DNA of 64,000 nucleotides from Bolinopsis microptera (lineage: Eukaryota > Ctenophora > Tentaculata > Lobata > Bolinopsidae): positions 5,091,908 through 5,155,907 of the forward strand of contig NC_087082.1 in NCBI RefSeq assembly GCF_026151205.1. The letters are read 5' to 3'. How positions within the stretch are numbered: the first letter of the stretch is position 1; each line of letters begins with the position of its first letter. The notes beneath the pieces were generated by a model, which saw only the letters and a program-made list of their open reading frames with translations, made no database searches and had not been told where the DNA came from. Both the position numbers and the translations under genes were made by a program. Shown piece after piece: positions 35,874 through 48,042 of the stretch.

Positions 35874-37130
35874 TAATCTCTGCAAAAGAAATTAGCATCA
35901 AAGGAGTGATACTCTGTGGATAAAATGGCTATTTTAATAAAATATACGAGCCATTCAGTAATTATACTAAAACAAATCATTATAATTATTTAAACCCGTA
36001 TCGGATTCGGAATTCAAAGAGTTGGGAAAACTTCCACCTCCGAAGCACTCTACAAAAAGAAGGCTCCAGTTTAAGTAATGGAAATCGACTCCCAAGGTAT
36101 TAATTTTAGATTAATTAGGTTAATTAGATTATCAACTACTTGTCCACGTTTTTGTAGTATTAAGATCATTCCTTGTTAAAGTTGTACGTTCTTAATAGTT
36201 TATTAATTCCTAGGTAAATATTACGGTGACCCCTATCCAACCTGCTCTGCTTGTCCTTACCTGAGCATCACGCGTAATATTTCCTCGTAAGTTTTATTGA
36301 CTCCTATTTGAGAATTTCCTAGAAGAGTTGTCATTTTAACAGGCGCTGAGTACGGAAATAAGATAACAACTAAAGAAAATTCACTAGAAAAATTGTAGCA
36401 GCTGCAGCCGAACTGCAGCCAAACTACAGTCAAATGAAATTAGTATAGTAGATAAAGTAATACAGCTGAAAAAGTATAACTTTTAAATGTTTAAGGGTCG
36501 TCTTTAATTCATTATTTTACTGACAAGAAACAGTAAAAACGGGCACTTAAATTCCTTTTACATGTCTAATTTGTATCTTCTTAAGAATATATCCTTTTTT
36601 CATCCTGGTAGTATCTTTTTTCTGTTAAAAAAATGTTTCTCCAGTGAACTGTTTTTTTCTTCTTTCATATTTCTCTATTTTTCTTGTCTATTTTTCTGCA
36701 TTTTGTTTTCTTTTTTTAACTAGAGTAATTATTTTTTGTTATTGCATTTGTTATGTATGTAGTTTCGTGGGTAGAAATGAATTTGTTCAATTCTGGTGCT
36801 AATAATATTATTTATATATCGTTTGTAATACCTAATAATTTTTGAAATTTAGTTCATAGTTTATATTGGCATATGAGTAGCGAAAATTAGTAGCGACTGG
36901 GTGCAACAACACCAGCTTCAAGCTCTTTACACGACCATAACCAGCCACTGGGAAAATCTCCGCAGTCAAAATAACAAGGACGAAACTAAAGATTACCGGA
37001 GTAAGGCTGTATAATTAGGAGAATTGTTCTCATAAAAACAATGCATTAAGTGACGAATTTATAAACAGCAGAAGATAGACACCTATCACATCAGTAACCA
37101 ACATTTAAATATTATATAATTAAAATAATA
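35874..37130. other. Non-coding intron DNA
   Basis: Includes one copy of a diverged repeat (36165-36310) also seen at 40450-40600. Otherwise AT-rich and unassigned. Confidence 0.45.
36165..36310. repeat. Diverged dispersed repeat, copy 1
   Basis: TTCCTAGGTAAATATTACGG, then GACCCCTATCCAACCTG and CTGCTTGTCC, ending near CCTCGTAAGTT, matches 40450-40600 with many changes. Confidence 0.6.
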
Positions 37131-37650
37131 TGTTATAATTATCCCATATCCAAAAACCCGCATTCTCGCATTCTAAGAATGTAGGAAATTTTTAAAAGTA
37201 GGAAATTTTTGACAAAAAGTAGGAAATTCGAGAGCCAACTCTGAGAATTTTCGATAATATTTCAGTAGGAATTTAAGTGAAAGAGCAGACTAAAAGTTGC
37301 TGGACCGTTATTTAAATGTCCTCAGTCAGGGATCCACTGATCCAGTCTATCAAATTTCGTTTCACAGACCAAAGTTTGTTGCTATTAGCTACAAAATCTG
37401 TGCATCAAGTAACCACTAACCAGATGCTAATTATTGGGGCATTTTCGCGTACACGACATAAATAGTTGTCATTATTACTTTATTAACATTTTACTATCTA
37501 CTTATCTAGTCTATGAAACCGGATATGTCTACAGTGTCACCCGATATCTGTATTGGCAAGCAGTAGCATATACACATCACGTCTTCAATGTGTGTATCAC
37601 ACTGCACACACCCAGCCCAAATTCGTGTGGCGTGAGAAAATATCAGAAAA

Positions 37651-37690
37651 ACAGATTAGTTAAAACGCCCTGGCGTTTTAACTAATCTGT
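37651..37690. other. 40-bp palindrome
   Basis: ACAGATTAGTTAAAACGCC is followed after two bases by its inverse complement, giving 19-bp perfect arms. It lies within the 1.6-kb TIR element. Confidence 0.9.
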
Positions 37691-38499
37691 ACGATGATGC
37701 TAGAATGGGCGTGAGAATTGGACTTTTTCTAGTTTTTTAATTAGTCGCTCTGCCCGCTTGCTTTTGTTGCTTACATTGGGTTGTTGAACTTCCTATTAAT
37801 CATGAATCGTCCAAAGTTCCATCACCATGTTCTGCTGAGGGTGAAAAGCTTGTTCAACAGGTTGCTACGAGAATGGCAAGAAACCAATCTTTTCTAAAAA
37901 CCACCCATGGGGGGATGGGCCCGGGGCGGCTATAGAAAACTTCTGCAAATCCCAATATAGACTACCATTCCAGTTTTGATAATAGCATTATCAGTCATGT
38001 AATGTTGTGAACGGTCTTCAATGCAATTGTAATAACTTTATGTCAGGAGTTCAAAGAACATTATATAGTATTATGAGTTGATGTAATACGTCTAAACATG
38101 CATAATGCATAAGCATTCTTTGTTGCGTTTCCTATCTTATTTAAATAGTAAATTATACTAATAGTCATTATTATATTTTTGGAAAATTTAAATTCCTTGT
38201 TTCTTGAATATTTGGTCTCATACTTGCTTCCTTCTCCAAATTCCCTTAACCCTGTATTAGTTTATAGCTTGAAAGCAGAAAGTGATGGTAGTAGATGAGA
38301 AAACATTTTTGCCAAAATTATAAACTCTTGATACTTCATGCTGTCTCCTATTTCGTGCTTTAGTTAAGCCAAGTGTTTAGGGATTCTAGAATCCAGACAA
38401 TTTATCCCAATAAAAATTGAAATCAGAAAATAGTATGCTAAAATCGTTCTCCATTGTCAGATTCGTTCCAGGAGGCCAAATCTAGTTTAAATTTCCGAA

Positions 38500-38525
38500 A
38501 TTTTCGGGGGCTTCGCCCCCAAAAG
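38500..38525. other. GC hairpin in TIR element
   Basis: TTTTCGGGGGC, TTC loop, GCCCCCAAAA. The T-run, GC stem and A-run resemble a bidirectional terminator shape, but no transcript is known here. Confidence 0.6.
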
Positions 38526-39309
38526 TAACCTAGGATTATCTATTAAAAAGCATTCCGAGCCCTAAAAAAGTAAAATTGAGAATCTGGAATCCGCCATGAA
38601 AAATCTTTGCACCGCGCGAATACAAAGACTTTTTATGCGAGCGAAGCGAGTGGGCCACAGAAAACGAAAAAATTGAGAATGTAGGAAATTAAAAATTTTT
38701 TGGATATGGGATAATTATATTAATTAACACGTTCACACGGAATATTAACCGTTTTATTGTTTCACTAATTTATTTGCTCGACAATATAATTGTCGGGTAC
38801 CTATATAATACCAGGAGAGGATAATTGGAGCAGCAAAACAACATGCTCCTAACATCATATTGTATAATGTATATCATATTGACGTAGTGTATGGGTTGGT
38901 TTCAAGTTCAGGTTGCTCTGAATTCCAAAGATAAATGACCTTCGCGTTCGGCACTTGAAAGCGTTTTGTTATCAGGTGTGACAATATTATCAAATATACA
39001 GGATTTGCGGAGAGTGGTATCACCCCTGTTTAACATGGTCGTAATACAGTGTTAGGGAGGCAGGTAGTATATATAATCTGTATGATAAGCCGTTATTTTG
39101 TTGCTAAATACCAAATGTCTCGTGCACAGAGTTTGAATTATAGAAAATATGTGGGATGACTATTGTAGGAGATTAGTTCTTGTCGTAAAATTTAACCGGC
39201 TTTGAAAGCCTGCATTTTTATTATAAATCTGTTTTTATAAATCTCTCTGCCAACATTGAGACTGTATTGACCACTTGACTGTTGACGCCTTGTAGACTGT
39301 AGTGATCGT

Positions 39310-39385
39310 AGAGAGAGAGTCAGCCAGCCCCGTTATAATACACACCAGTTCCCATTGATCACCCAGCTACCCAACTGATTTAGGG
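39310..39385. repeat. 76-bp direct repeat, left copy
   Basis: From AGAGAGAGAGTCAGCCAGCC to CAACTGATTTAGGG; identical over 76 bp to 41019-41094. The two copies bracket a segment carrying the zinc-knuckle and HMG-like ORFs. Confidence 0.95.
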
Positions 39386-39391
39386 ATTAAG

Positions 39392-39664
39392 TTGGAAAAG
39401 ATGACAATACGGAGATGCACTTCCTGTAACAGCAAAGAACACAAATACAAGGACTGCAAGGAACAATGGAGACGGAAACGATCAGCAGTGCTAAACCTGA
39501 ACGTTATCTCAAAGATAATAGATTTAATCACAGCGGAAGGGGACTTTTATACCATCTCTGAGGTTAGAGTATGTAGTAAACAGTTCAAAAACGTTGTAGA
39601 TAACAGTATTGCTCATTTCATAACTAACGGGAAATTTAAGGTCCAACTAAACTTCGCTGGATGA
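39392..39664 (+). CDS. Small protein with CCHC zinc knuckle and F-box-like helix pair
   Basis: Starts at the first ATG after the 76-bp repeat. Residues 9-22, CTSCNSKEHKYKDC, match C-x2-C-x4-H-x4-C, the nucleic-acid-binding zinc knuckle. Residues about 35-70 (LNLNVISKIIDLI, then ISEVRVCSKQFKNVV) resemble an F-box pattern, suggesting, weakly, a substrate-adaptor role. The TGA stop overlaps the start of the next ORF in another frame, so the two may once have been one gene. Such knuckles are also common in retroelement Gag proteins, and the flanking repeats make an element-borne gene possible. Confidence 0.5.
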   Translation: MEKMTIRRCTSCNSKEHKYKDCKEQWRRKRSAVLNLNVISKIIDLITAEGDFYTISEVRVCSKQFKNVVDNSIAHFITNGKFKVQLNFAG

Positions 39665-39996
39665 AACACTTTTGTAGGCAACTAGTTACTGCACAAATCC
39701 AGAGAACAGGAGCACCCTCACTTGAAAGTCAAAATTTAAATAGCATGACGTATTGTTGCATTTCTGCAAGTATGAATACCAACAAGCATAGCAAATCCAA
39801 GTACTGGCTTTTCTTGACATACGGGGACATAAAGTACTATGAGTTTGTTAGGAAATATCCAGGGGTCTCCAAGGAACAGTTTGTAAGGCATAAGGACATG
39901 ATTTGGGATAGATATACACAGAGTCAGAAAGACGTTTATGACTATATGATAAAATCTCTGTTCGGAACTTATTTTTTTCAAGTCGCTTTTTTATAA
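39661..39996 (+). CDS. ORF with HMG-box-like C-terminal half
   Basis: Overlaps the previous ORF by four bases in a shifted frame. The C-terminal half (YYEFVRKYPGVSKEQFVRHK, then WDRYTQSQKDVYDYM) has the spacing of an HMG-like DNA-binding fold: aromatic residues, YP, 'SKEQ', W, 'SQK..Y'. The first 40 residues look non-coding. It may be a second exon or the frameshifted continuation of the upstream ORF. Function is inferred only from this pattern. Confidence 0.4.
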   Translation: MKHFCRQLVTAQIQRTGAPSLESQNLNSMTYCCISASMNTNKHSKSKYWLFLTYGDIKYYEFVRKYPGVSKEQFVRHKDMIWDRYTQSQKDVYDYMIKSLFGTYFFQVAFL

Positions 39997-41018
39997 CAGA
40001 TATGGGGCCGACTACCTTTATACCCCTCCTCCATGCTTTGATTTCATTTTTTCAAAAAAACGTAAAGCATTATTAAATAACAATAATGATTTGAGCGGCT
40101 TCTTTCCTTCACTGGATTGTTAGAATAAGTATATTTGCTTGGTTGGTAGCCCTTATTTTAATCATTGACCTTAGTGTTTGTATCCTTAAAGATCGTTTTA
40201 ATTTAGTGAGGTTAGAATTAAGTTCATTGATTCAAAAGTCTTAGTATATTATGCGACTAAAATACTTATCCTTTCTTCCCCACCAGAGGTCACCAGAACA
40301 TTGCAATTGGTTCCCGTTCCTAGCCGTAAATTCCCGCTAAGCTAGGAAGTCTGTTGCTCGAGGTATTGTTCTATTATTATGTAACCCATTCATTAGATGT
40401 TGTTCATTGCAATGTTATTCCCAAATTATTGATTCACATTGTTCGTAATACTAAGGTCATTCCCGATTTGTTATTATTTAGTTCCTAATAGTTTATCATT
40501 TCCTAGGTAATATTGTGGTGAGCCCTATCCTACCTGTCTGCTTGTCCCAACCTTAGCAGCACCTACATTATTGCCTCGTAAGTTATTTGAGCATTTGTTG
40601 TTAATTTCTTACATAATTCGTACTATATAAGTCTAGTTTAATTTATCTTTATCCTTGTTTAAATTTATCCTTGTTGAAAATCCATTCTAGTTAAGTAAGT
40701 TATTGTCATTAAAATAATCCGTCACTTGCTTATAATTTGTCCCTTTTCAGGACAAACCCCTCCCGCGGATTGTGCCTCGTTCCCAGCCGTTAGAAAGAAT
40801 GTAGGAGAGAACGAGGTCAATCACGGTCAGTCACTTATAGATTTAATTTACATTGTGTATTCAATTATTGGTTATCGTTGTATTTACGTATTGTTTTATT
40901 ATATGTTGATTTATCCGACCTAACGTGTCATTAGATTCTTAATTAATTATATGTCCACTTCACGTTCTCTTACCAATTCCATTTCGCAGTGATTCTAGAA
41001 GCTACCTGTCCATCGTCC
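39997..41018. other. Non-coding part of the repeat-bracketed segment
   Basis: Contains copy 2 of the diverged repeat at 40450-40600. No other gene is supported. Confidence 0.45.
40450..40600. repeat. Diverged dispersed repeat, copy 2
   Basis: Partner of 36165-36310; shares TTTCCTAGGTAATATT, GCCCTATCCTACCTG and CCTCGTAAGTTATTT-like blocks. Confidence 0.6.
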
Positions 41019-41094
41019 AGAGAGAGAGTCAGCCAGCCCCGTTATAATACACACCAGTTCCCATTGATCACCCAGCTACCCAACTGATTTAGGG
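41019..41094. repeat. 76-bp direct repeat, right copy
   Basis: Identical to 39310-39385, 1709 bp to the right. Confidence 0.95.
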
Positions 41095-41685
41095 TAACGG
41101 ACTTTATCATGAGATTGAACACTTATTTTACATGTTATATTGTTTATGTACTATTGGATTGGTCTTGCATTATTTTACAATCCTTATTTACTTGTTTCAA
41201 TTGGTTATCTTCCAGATATAAATTCACCTAAAAATTCGAAGTCCATAATTACAATATAATTTCCTGTCATAAATCTACCCTTGTACACATGAGAGTTTGA
41301 ACTGTGCCCTGAGTGAGTCTCAAACCGGGAGGTATTCCATAATATCGGAACCTGAATTTCCATACTCTAGTTAAAAGGAGCCCGTTATACGTAATTAAAT
41401 TAATACCATCACAATTTAATGAAATATAATAAATAAATAATCTCTAGAAGTCATGGAAAATTGGAGCATTAAATAGGCCGTTAAGTAAGTTGTCGTGCTG
41501 AAATCCGAGTACGCCTCTTAACATACAGCACTATTATAAAGTTTAACATATTATAAGGTTACGAGATAAAATTCTGTGGAAACTGTGGAGTAATATTTTA
41601 TAATTGTGACTTTGTGAAATTTCTGAGATATAAAAGTCGTTCCGCCATTTAAACAAGCTCTACTACGAGGCTGCGACGTTATGGT

Positions 41686-41803
41686 ATCACGTGGGTATCA
41701 CGTGGGTCTCACGTGAGTCTCACGTGAGTCTCACGTGGGTATCACGTGGGTATCACGTGGGTATCACGTGGGTCTCACGTGGGTATCACGTGGGTCTCAT
41801 GTA
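41686..41803. repeat. 12-bp CACGTG minisatellite
   Basis: About ten units of ATCACGTGGGT(C/A) type, alternating GGGTATC, GGGTCTC and GAGTCTC variants. Every unit contains the E-box palindrome CACGTG. Confidence 0.9.
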
Positions 41804-44800
41804 GATTACAACACTAAACTGAGGGGACATTCAGAGTCTGCAGATAAAAGAGGGAAGATTAAGAATAACTAATATAATATATATATATAACTAAGTATAT
41901 GTCAAGATTAACATCGCCATATTAACCTCGGCCACGGACGAAATTGACCGTCTACTGGAATCAATCTCTGGAGCTGAAGACAAAAACAGAAGAGGAAGTA
42001 CTCATTAAATAAAAGATTTAACGAAAGCGCTAAATAGATAAAATATTTAATATGTATATTACATTTATTATAATACTACATATATTCATACCAAATATTT
42101 TTAATAACTTTGAATCATTCATTGATTCTACAATCTAACTTCATTGAACTGAAGATCTGTCCAAACTCAGTACACTACTAACATAGTCGGAATGTGCCCC
42201 TAAATACATGGACTCACCAGGGTCAGTGTCAGACAGTACTTTATAATAGTCCGCAAATATATTGAATATATTAGAGCGATCTTAACATAATTAACATAAT
42301 TAACACAATTTATTTGGGCTAAAAGATAAAGCACTGTGGAAACCTTTGGTTAATGATTTATAAAATTCGTGTTAAAAGACTTGAAATTTTAAATTAGAAA
42401 ACCTGTATTTTATCATTATATAATTATCCATTATATTATATATGCAAATAATTCAGTTATCAATCAGAAGTTCGTTACTTAGCAGGGGGCTCCTGCTCTA
42501 GCCTACTCACGGTGTTTACACTAAAGAAAAACTTCTCGCTGGTCTGTATTTTCTACATTATTTGCCTTATTATCCCTTTTATTTTTTACCGTTGATTTAG
42601 CAGCTTCTTACATATTTTGGGGACATTTAGTACGACAAAACAAGCAAGCCGGGCCTTAGCAAAAGCTGCACTTCGTCCTTAACCCCATCACTAACTGCTG
42701 ACAGATGTACTGTACATTTCCATGCAAAATACAACAAAGAAGACAAGACACACTCGACCTTAAATAAAAGAGGGTGTCAACAGAAATATGATTCTCTGAT
42801 AATAGCTATTTCGTAGAGCAAAATATGGCCTTTGTAGTTTCTGATCTATTCTACATTTCGTATTAAATAAAATATAATTTGTGCTGCTCTATAATCACAA
42901 AGTACAGGTTAAATATTTAAAGAGTAAAGGATAGTGCTGGATGTAACAGAGCCCAGTGATCCTCGGCGCTTAACATTTGGACCCTAAAAACTCTGGAAAA
43001 CACTCCGTTCGGAATGATAAGGAATAACCTTGAGTGTTATCGATAGTACTATCAAATATTACAAGATTTGTGTCCTTCGTCCTTCGTTCGGTAAAAATTG
43101 TACATCTCAGGTCATTTTATTTCTATTGATTTCTGTCCGTTTCTATTATTCTTTTCTTTTCTATTTTTTGCTATTTTTTTCTTTTCCTTCTCAAAGATGT
43201 CTGTTATCATTTCTTTCATTATTGTTTCTTCAGATATAATGTCTTTCTGTGATATGTAAAGAATGTAAGGAATGGTAAGTGTAGGAACCTCGAAATTTAA
43301 ATATTCCTTTTTAATAGCTACTTAAATAACTCAGGCTTAACAACCATAGTTGACTGATTAATTGGTTCCAATTCTGGTAGGCAAGGACGTTGTTACAGCA
43401 TTAATTTGTATTTTACCTTTAATAAAGATATTACAGTAAGGAGCGTGTTGAAGATATTACAAACAAGCATCACAGACTACATTATCTAAAACTAAAAGCG
43501 ATTACATTATAAGATTTAACCATGATATAAGGGAACTGATGTCAGTATAGCTTAGTAAATGTCAGTAAATAATATTCATTAACAAGAATTGCGCCCGTTG
43601 TTTCGTTTTGGCGGATGCTAGATTTCCGTTTATTATAAGTATAACTATAAATATAAGCTCCAATCAGCTCACTTCATAATAATAATATTGATACACATCA
43701 GTACACTATACTACGCATGCCACGTACAAATTGGGCTTATAACCTAATAGTTATACTATACATTGCATAGTATACATTAAAATACACTAGCGCCGCGCAT
43801 TCAATGACAGCTAGCTATATACATCAAATCTCCGCAAGCAATACTTGCGCGCTGCACTGTGCGCTAGTTGTCATGGTAACGGACGGAAGTAAGGAATGAC
43901 ACCATATATTTAAACCCACCTACTGCTCCAAAATCCACGTTTTTCTGCAAAAAACGTCCATATATTTTGTAACCTTTCACTATTGCCTTTTTACAAAAGG
44001 GTGAACGGAAAAATAAAAAGGAAAAAGTTCTTTACTTCTGTATTTGGATTGGCTGAAATTGGACAAAAAGGCATCATACATACAAGTTACTGGGTGTTTG
44101 GGTATTCTCCACGATACTCAATCAACATAATAATATATTTCAGATGCTCCGGGTATACTGGACCCAAGAAGGGGTGCTATTGTTTTCCGACAAAAACGAT
44201 GGATATCTAACTAACTGTTAACAAAGACGAGGTACTGTTACAGCAAACATTTTGTCATATTTTAACATAGTTCTGAACATGAATATGTGGACAACACAAT
44301 ATTTTTTACAGATTTAAGTTCAGAAGATTGGAACGTGGGGCCACATGTGTGCCACGTGGAGCAACCACAGCACAATTTCAGCCCTGGAGAACTGAAATTG
44401 TTTGTGGAAATTTTATTTTATATTTTACAGCTATAAAAAATAACAAATATAATAAGTAAAAAGTTTAACTACTGTGATTCTCATCACTATTTGAGATCGT
44501 AGCAATTTTTTTTTTCAATTGGCTCACTTGGACCACCAACGGAAATTCCATCTTATACATTTTTACGACTCGGAAGTGAATTATGAAAAAAACTAAATAA
44601 AAAGTTTAATAATATGGTTTTTATATGATTCGTTATATTATTATATGTGGGATTTCCATCAACATCGACACACTTTATTGACCGTTTTTTGTTTTATAAG
44701 TGGACACAAAATATGACGAATATCAGGATTGGTTCTGAGGATGTCATCTGGAACCTGGTTCCATAATTGTATAAGGATGTACAATTCTCAAAGAATGAAG

Positions 44801-45190
44801 ATGCGAAATGCGAATACAAGGTCAATAACTAAACGGGCATTTAATATTACATATTTTTCTTAGTTGTTATGGACTTCAAAAACGTTTTTTTTTATTCAAG
44901 AGATCGTTAAAAAACGATTGGGAAGTTAAACTTGACTTTCGAGTAAAAGGAATTTTATCCAACATTAGTACAAAAGTCACGAAAGTTCAGAAGCAGGACA
45001 TGATTCAAATTACTCCAAGGTTGAGCTAAGCTATTGAAACCACGAAACTCGATTTATTATTCTTTTTATAGCGAGAAAATAGGAAAAAAGGCATATTTAT
45101 TTTTAATTCAAACAGGATTCCCTGTTGAAAACAATTTCTTCAGTTGAGATGTTCTGGATAACAATGTTAACAAAGATGGAGAGACAGGAC
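41804..45190. other. Non-coding intron DNA
   Basis: Long AT-rich stretch. Open frames at about 43030 and 43983 show no splice support or domain. An X-box-like GTTGTCATGGTAAC lies at 43867-43880. Confidence 0.4.
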
Positions 45191-45204
45191 GAATAAGTCT
45201 TGTA

Positions 45205-45470
45205 GAGTAAGATCACGGTCCCAAAAGGAACCTGGTTCCATGCATGTCTAACATGGAGTCCTGTAGAGTAAGTTCACAGTCCCAAAAGGAACCTGGTTCC
45301 ATGCGTGCCTAACATGGAGTCTTGCGGAGTAAGTTCACGGTCCCAAAAGGAACATGGTTCCATGCGTGCCTAACATGGAGTCTTGCGGAGTAAGTTCACG
45401 GTCCCAAAAGGAACCTGGCTCCATGCTTGTCTAACATGGAGTCCTGTAGAGTAAGTTCACGGTCCCATGA
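45205..45470. repeat. 61-bp tandem repeat
   Basis: Just over four copies of a 61-bp unit containing GGTCCCAAAAGGAACCTGG, itself an imperfect palindrome, and CTAACATGGAGTC. Single related pieces occur at about 44751 and 45957. Confidence 0.92.
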
Positions 45471-46660
45471 TAGCATAAAAACAGAGGTTTTGACTTTTAA
45501 TCCATTAAGATAGCCTTATAGCTTTACAGCTGAAGCATTCAGACTTCAGAAGCTGCTCTATTGATCTTAAAGCATTTCAGATAAGGTTTATTATATTTAT
45601 ACGTAAAAGTACGTTTAAACGCATATTATAACTAGTGATAACATGTCATATTAGTCAGGAATATCTTTCATCACTTATAGATAAGAAGCTATACTCGGGA
45701 AATAATACAGAGATAAGGTGTTTAAAGGTGTAAGTAAATTACTGTAAGGAACCCAACCCTTAGAGATCTCTTAATTTCGGCAAGATCAGATTTCGTTTTA
45801 TAAGCCCTTTCAAAAGCTTCAAGTTCCGAACGAACGCTACAACACTTATAATGTTTTTTTTCTTCATTACGAAGAATAATGATATATTATCTTCTAATAC
45901 CTCAGTTGCTACCTTATAAGTGGAGTTATCAAACTGTTGACTGTTGGGTCATGTGCCAAAAGGAACCTGGTTTCATTACTGCCTCACTTGGAGCCTGGAC
46001 TCACAAAACTAGGAGCTTAGTTCACCCTGCACCAATTAGTGTAGTTAGTTAATTAGTTAATTAGGAAGTTAGTGTAGTTATTTTTACTTACGTATTTTAT
46101 AATTCTATCGATCTTATTATCTTTAATAAAAGTTATAATTTAAAAAAGCACGGATAATACTCAGAATTTTTAACCAGTGAGTTCACTGCAGGTACATGTT
46201 TCCACTATAGTGGGTGTCGCGTCGGAAGGAAAAACCTATTTCGGACAAACAACTAAGGAGCTGGTTCTACTATTGCTTTACAGGAGTCATTATATAATGC
46301 ATCATGAATCCTGATTCATTCATGATAATATGGGCATACAACGAATTAACCTCAGCACAACTCTAGATGGTGATAATTTAGTACTAAATAGCTTTTATAT
46401 AGTTATTAACCACAATATATAGTATATACTTATCTAAGATTCTTTAAAGGGAATTGTAAAGAGTTGGAAGCAATAATCTTTGTTATTTTATAATACATCC
46501 AATGACGCTTAAGTGATAAAGGAACTATCGCCTACGCTTCTAATTAGATAGACGAGGACATAGACGAGTTCTCAACGTAATATGAAGAAGAGAAGTAAGA
46601 AAAATAATAAAATACGGGCACAAGTAAGAAATACAGGACACCACAACACGCTGGCTCTAA
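45471..46660. other. Non-coding intron DNA
   Basis: Nothing recognised beyond the isolated relative of the 61-bp unit near 45957-45998. Confidence 0.45.
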
Positions 46661-46671
46661 TGGCGGATTCA

Positions 46672-47020
46672 GTAAGGAGTTGGTAATGGTGGGTTTCAGT
46701 AAGGAGCTGGTAATGGTGGGTTTCAGTAAGGAGCTGGTAATGGTGGGTTTCAGTAAGGAGCTGGTAATGGTGGGTTTCAGTAAGGAGCTGGTAAGTGGTA
46801 ATGGTGGGTTTCAGTAAGGAGCTGGTAATGGTGGGTTTCAGTAAGGAGCTGGTAATGGTGGGTTTCAGTAAGGAGCTGGTAATGGTGGGTTTCAGTAAGG
46901 AGCTGGTAATGGTGGGTTTCAGTAAGGAGCTGGTAATGGTGGGTTTCAGTAAGGAGCTGGTAATGGTGGGTTTCAGTAAGGAGCTGGTAATGGTGGGTTT
47001 CAGTAAGGAGCTGGTAATAG
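46672..47020. repeat. 27-bp minisatellite
   Basis: About 13 copies of a 27-bp unit containing GGTAATGGTGGGTTTCAG, with one 6-bp insertion near 46793. The unit length is divisible by three, so frames stay open on both strands, but no gene is supported. Confidence 0.95.
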
Positions 47021-47100
47021 TGGTATCATGATTCATGACTGTATAACATATGCTACGTAGTGTTATTACAATATTCAAATAATCTTTTCAATTTTATAGC

Positions 47101-47244
47101 TTTTAATTCTAGTAAATCCTCCCTTGCTAAATTCTTGAAAGGCTTCCCGGATACCCCGCCCACAAAAGGGTATACCGTATGTACCGCCATCACAAATAAC
47201 TCTCTTCTGGAATGGACTCTACAAAAATATCTAAGCCGGGAGTG
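47101..47244 (+). CDS. Putative terminal exon, product unknown
   Basis: After a good acceptor (TTCAATTTTATAG) the frame reads FNSSKSSLAKFLKGFPDTPP and EWTLQKYLSRE and ends at TGA. Composition is less AT-rich than the surroundings. No partner exon was found; the upstream 27-bp array separates it from earlier sequence. Family not recognised. Confidence 0.3.
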
Positions 47245-48040
47245 ATTGGAGGACGTACTTGATACTGTTGTCCAGAAGCGATCCCTGCCGAACCTACCTA
47301 AAGTAACCTAAAGTAAGTAAACCTGCTTAGACTTATAAAAAAAAGCTAGTACATTGCTTATAATGAATAAAGAGCATTCACTGTGGTCCCTCTTGCAAAA
47401 GAGTGCAGTACGCTGATAACAAAATACGGAAATAAATAAATTAAAGTGGCAACAACCACATCACCCCCTGATCCAAACTTTTCAGGGGTATCAATTTACA
47501 AAATAGGAATGTTACTTACAAGTTTCTTAAACCGTTACCGTAGTATCAGATAACGTTTTAACTTCTAAACTATAGCCAGGCTGTACCCACTTCAGCCCAC
47601 CTACTCAGCCCACCTACTCAAACTAAGGATTCCAATATAGGAGCTGTGATCCCACTCAAATACCTTTAAACAATTCCTCTGAGCAGATAATGACCTTGGC
47701 ATCCTTCCAGGTCACCTTGGTACCCTTCCGGGTGAACTTGGTATCCTTCCATAACTTTGAAGACAAGGATCCATAAAATGTTAAATAATCGTTTTGAACG
47801 ATGAAAATAATTATTAGATGTTAACCCTTAGACCGTAATTAAATCCAAGCACCCCAGTATGATAAGGGTTAACAGTGTGTAAGCTCCATATTCCGCAAGG
47901 GAGTACAACCAACTGAATCAGCAGCTAAAGTTTCAAAAATAATTTCCAATTCATCAAGCTGAACTCCCGCAAACAATTCCAAATTTCAACGATGTAAAAA
48001 CATGTTTAAATAAGCGTGTTGTGCACATTTGATAGCGTTA
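47245..48040. other. Non-coding DNA
   Basis: Short imperfect repeats only (CAGCCCACCTACT twice near 47595; CCTTCC(A/G)GGT-type near 47700-47745). Confidence 0.45.
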
Positions 48041-48042
48041 AT

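Larger units (their letters stand above)
37134..38719. mobile_element. 1.6-kb TIR element
   Basis: Left end TATAATTATCCCATATCCAA (extended by AAA) is inverted at the right end. The inner flanks, GAATGTAGGAAATT, are also mirrored. TA dinucleotides at both tips would allow a Tc1/mariner-like target. No transposase frame is visible. The interior holds a 40-bp palindrome and, at about 38508, a GGGGGC-TTC-GCCCCC hairpin; a GCGAGCGAAGCGAGTGG motif lies further right. Confidence 0.75.

Noticed and set aside
46572..47078. 168-codon minus frame with repeated TITSSLLKP
   Set aside because: By-product of the 27-bp repeat; a 6-bp insertion changes the repeat phase and the unique ends look non-coding.
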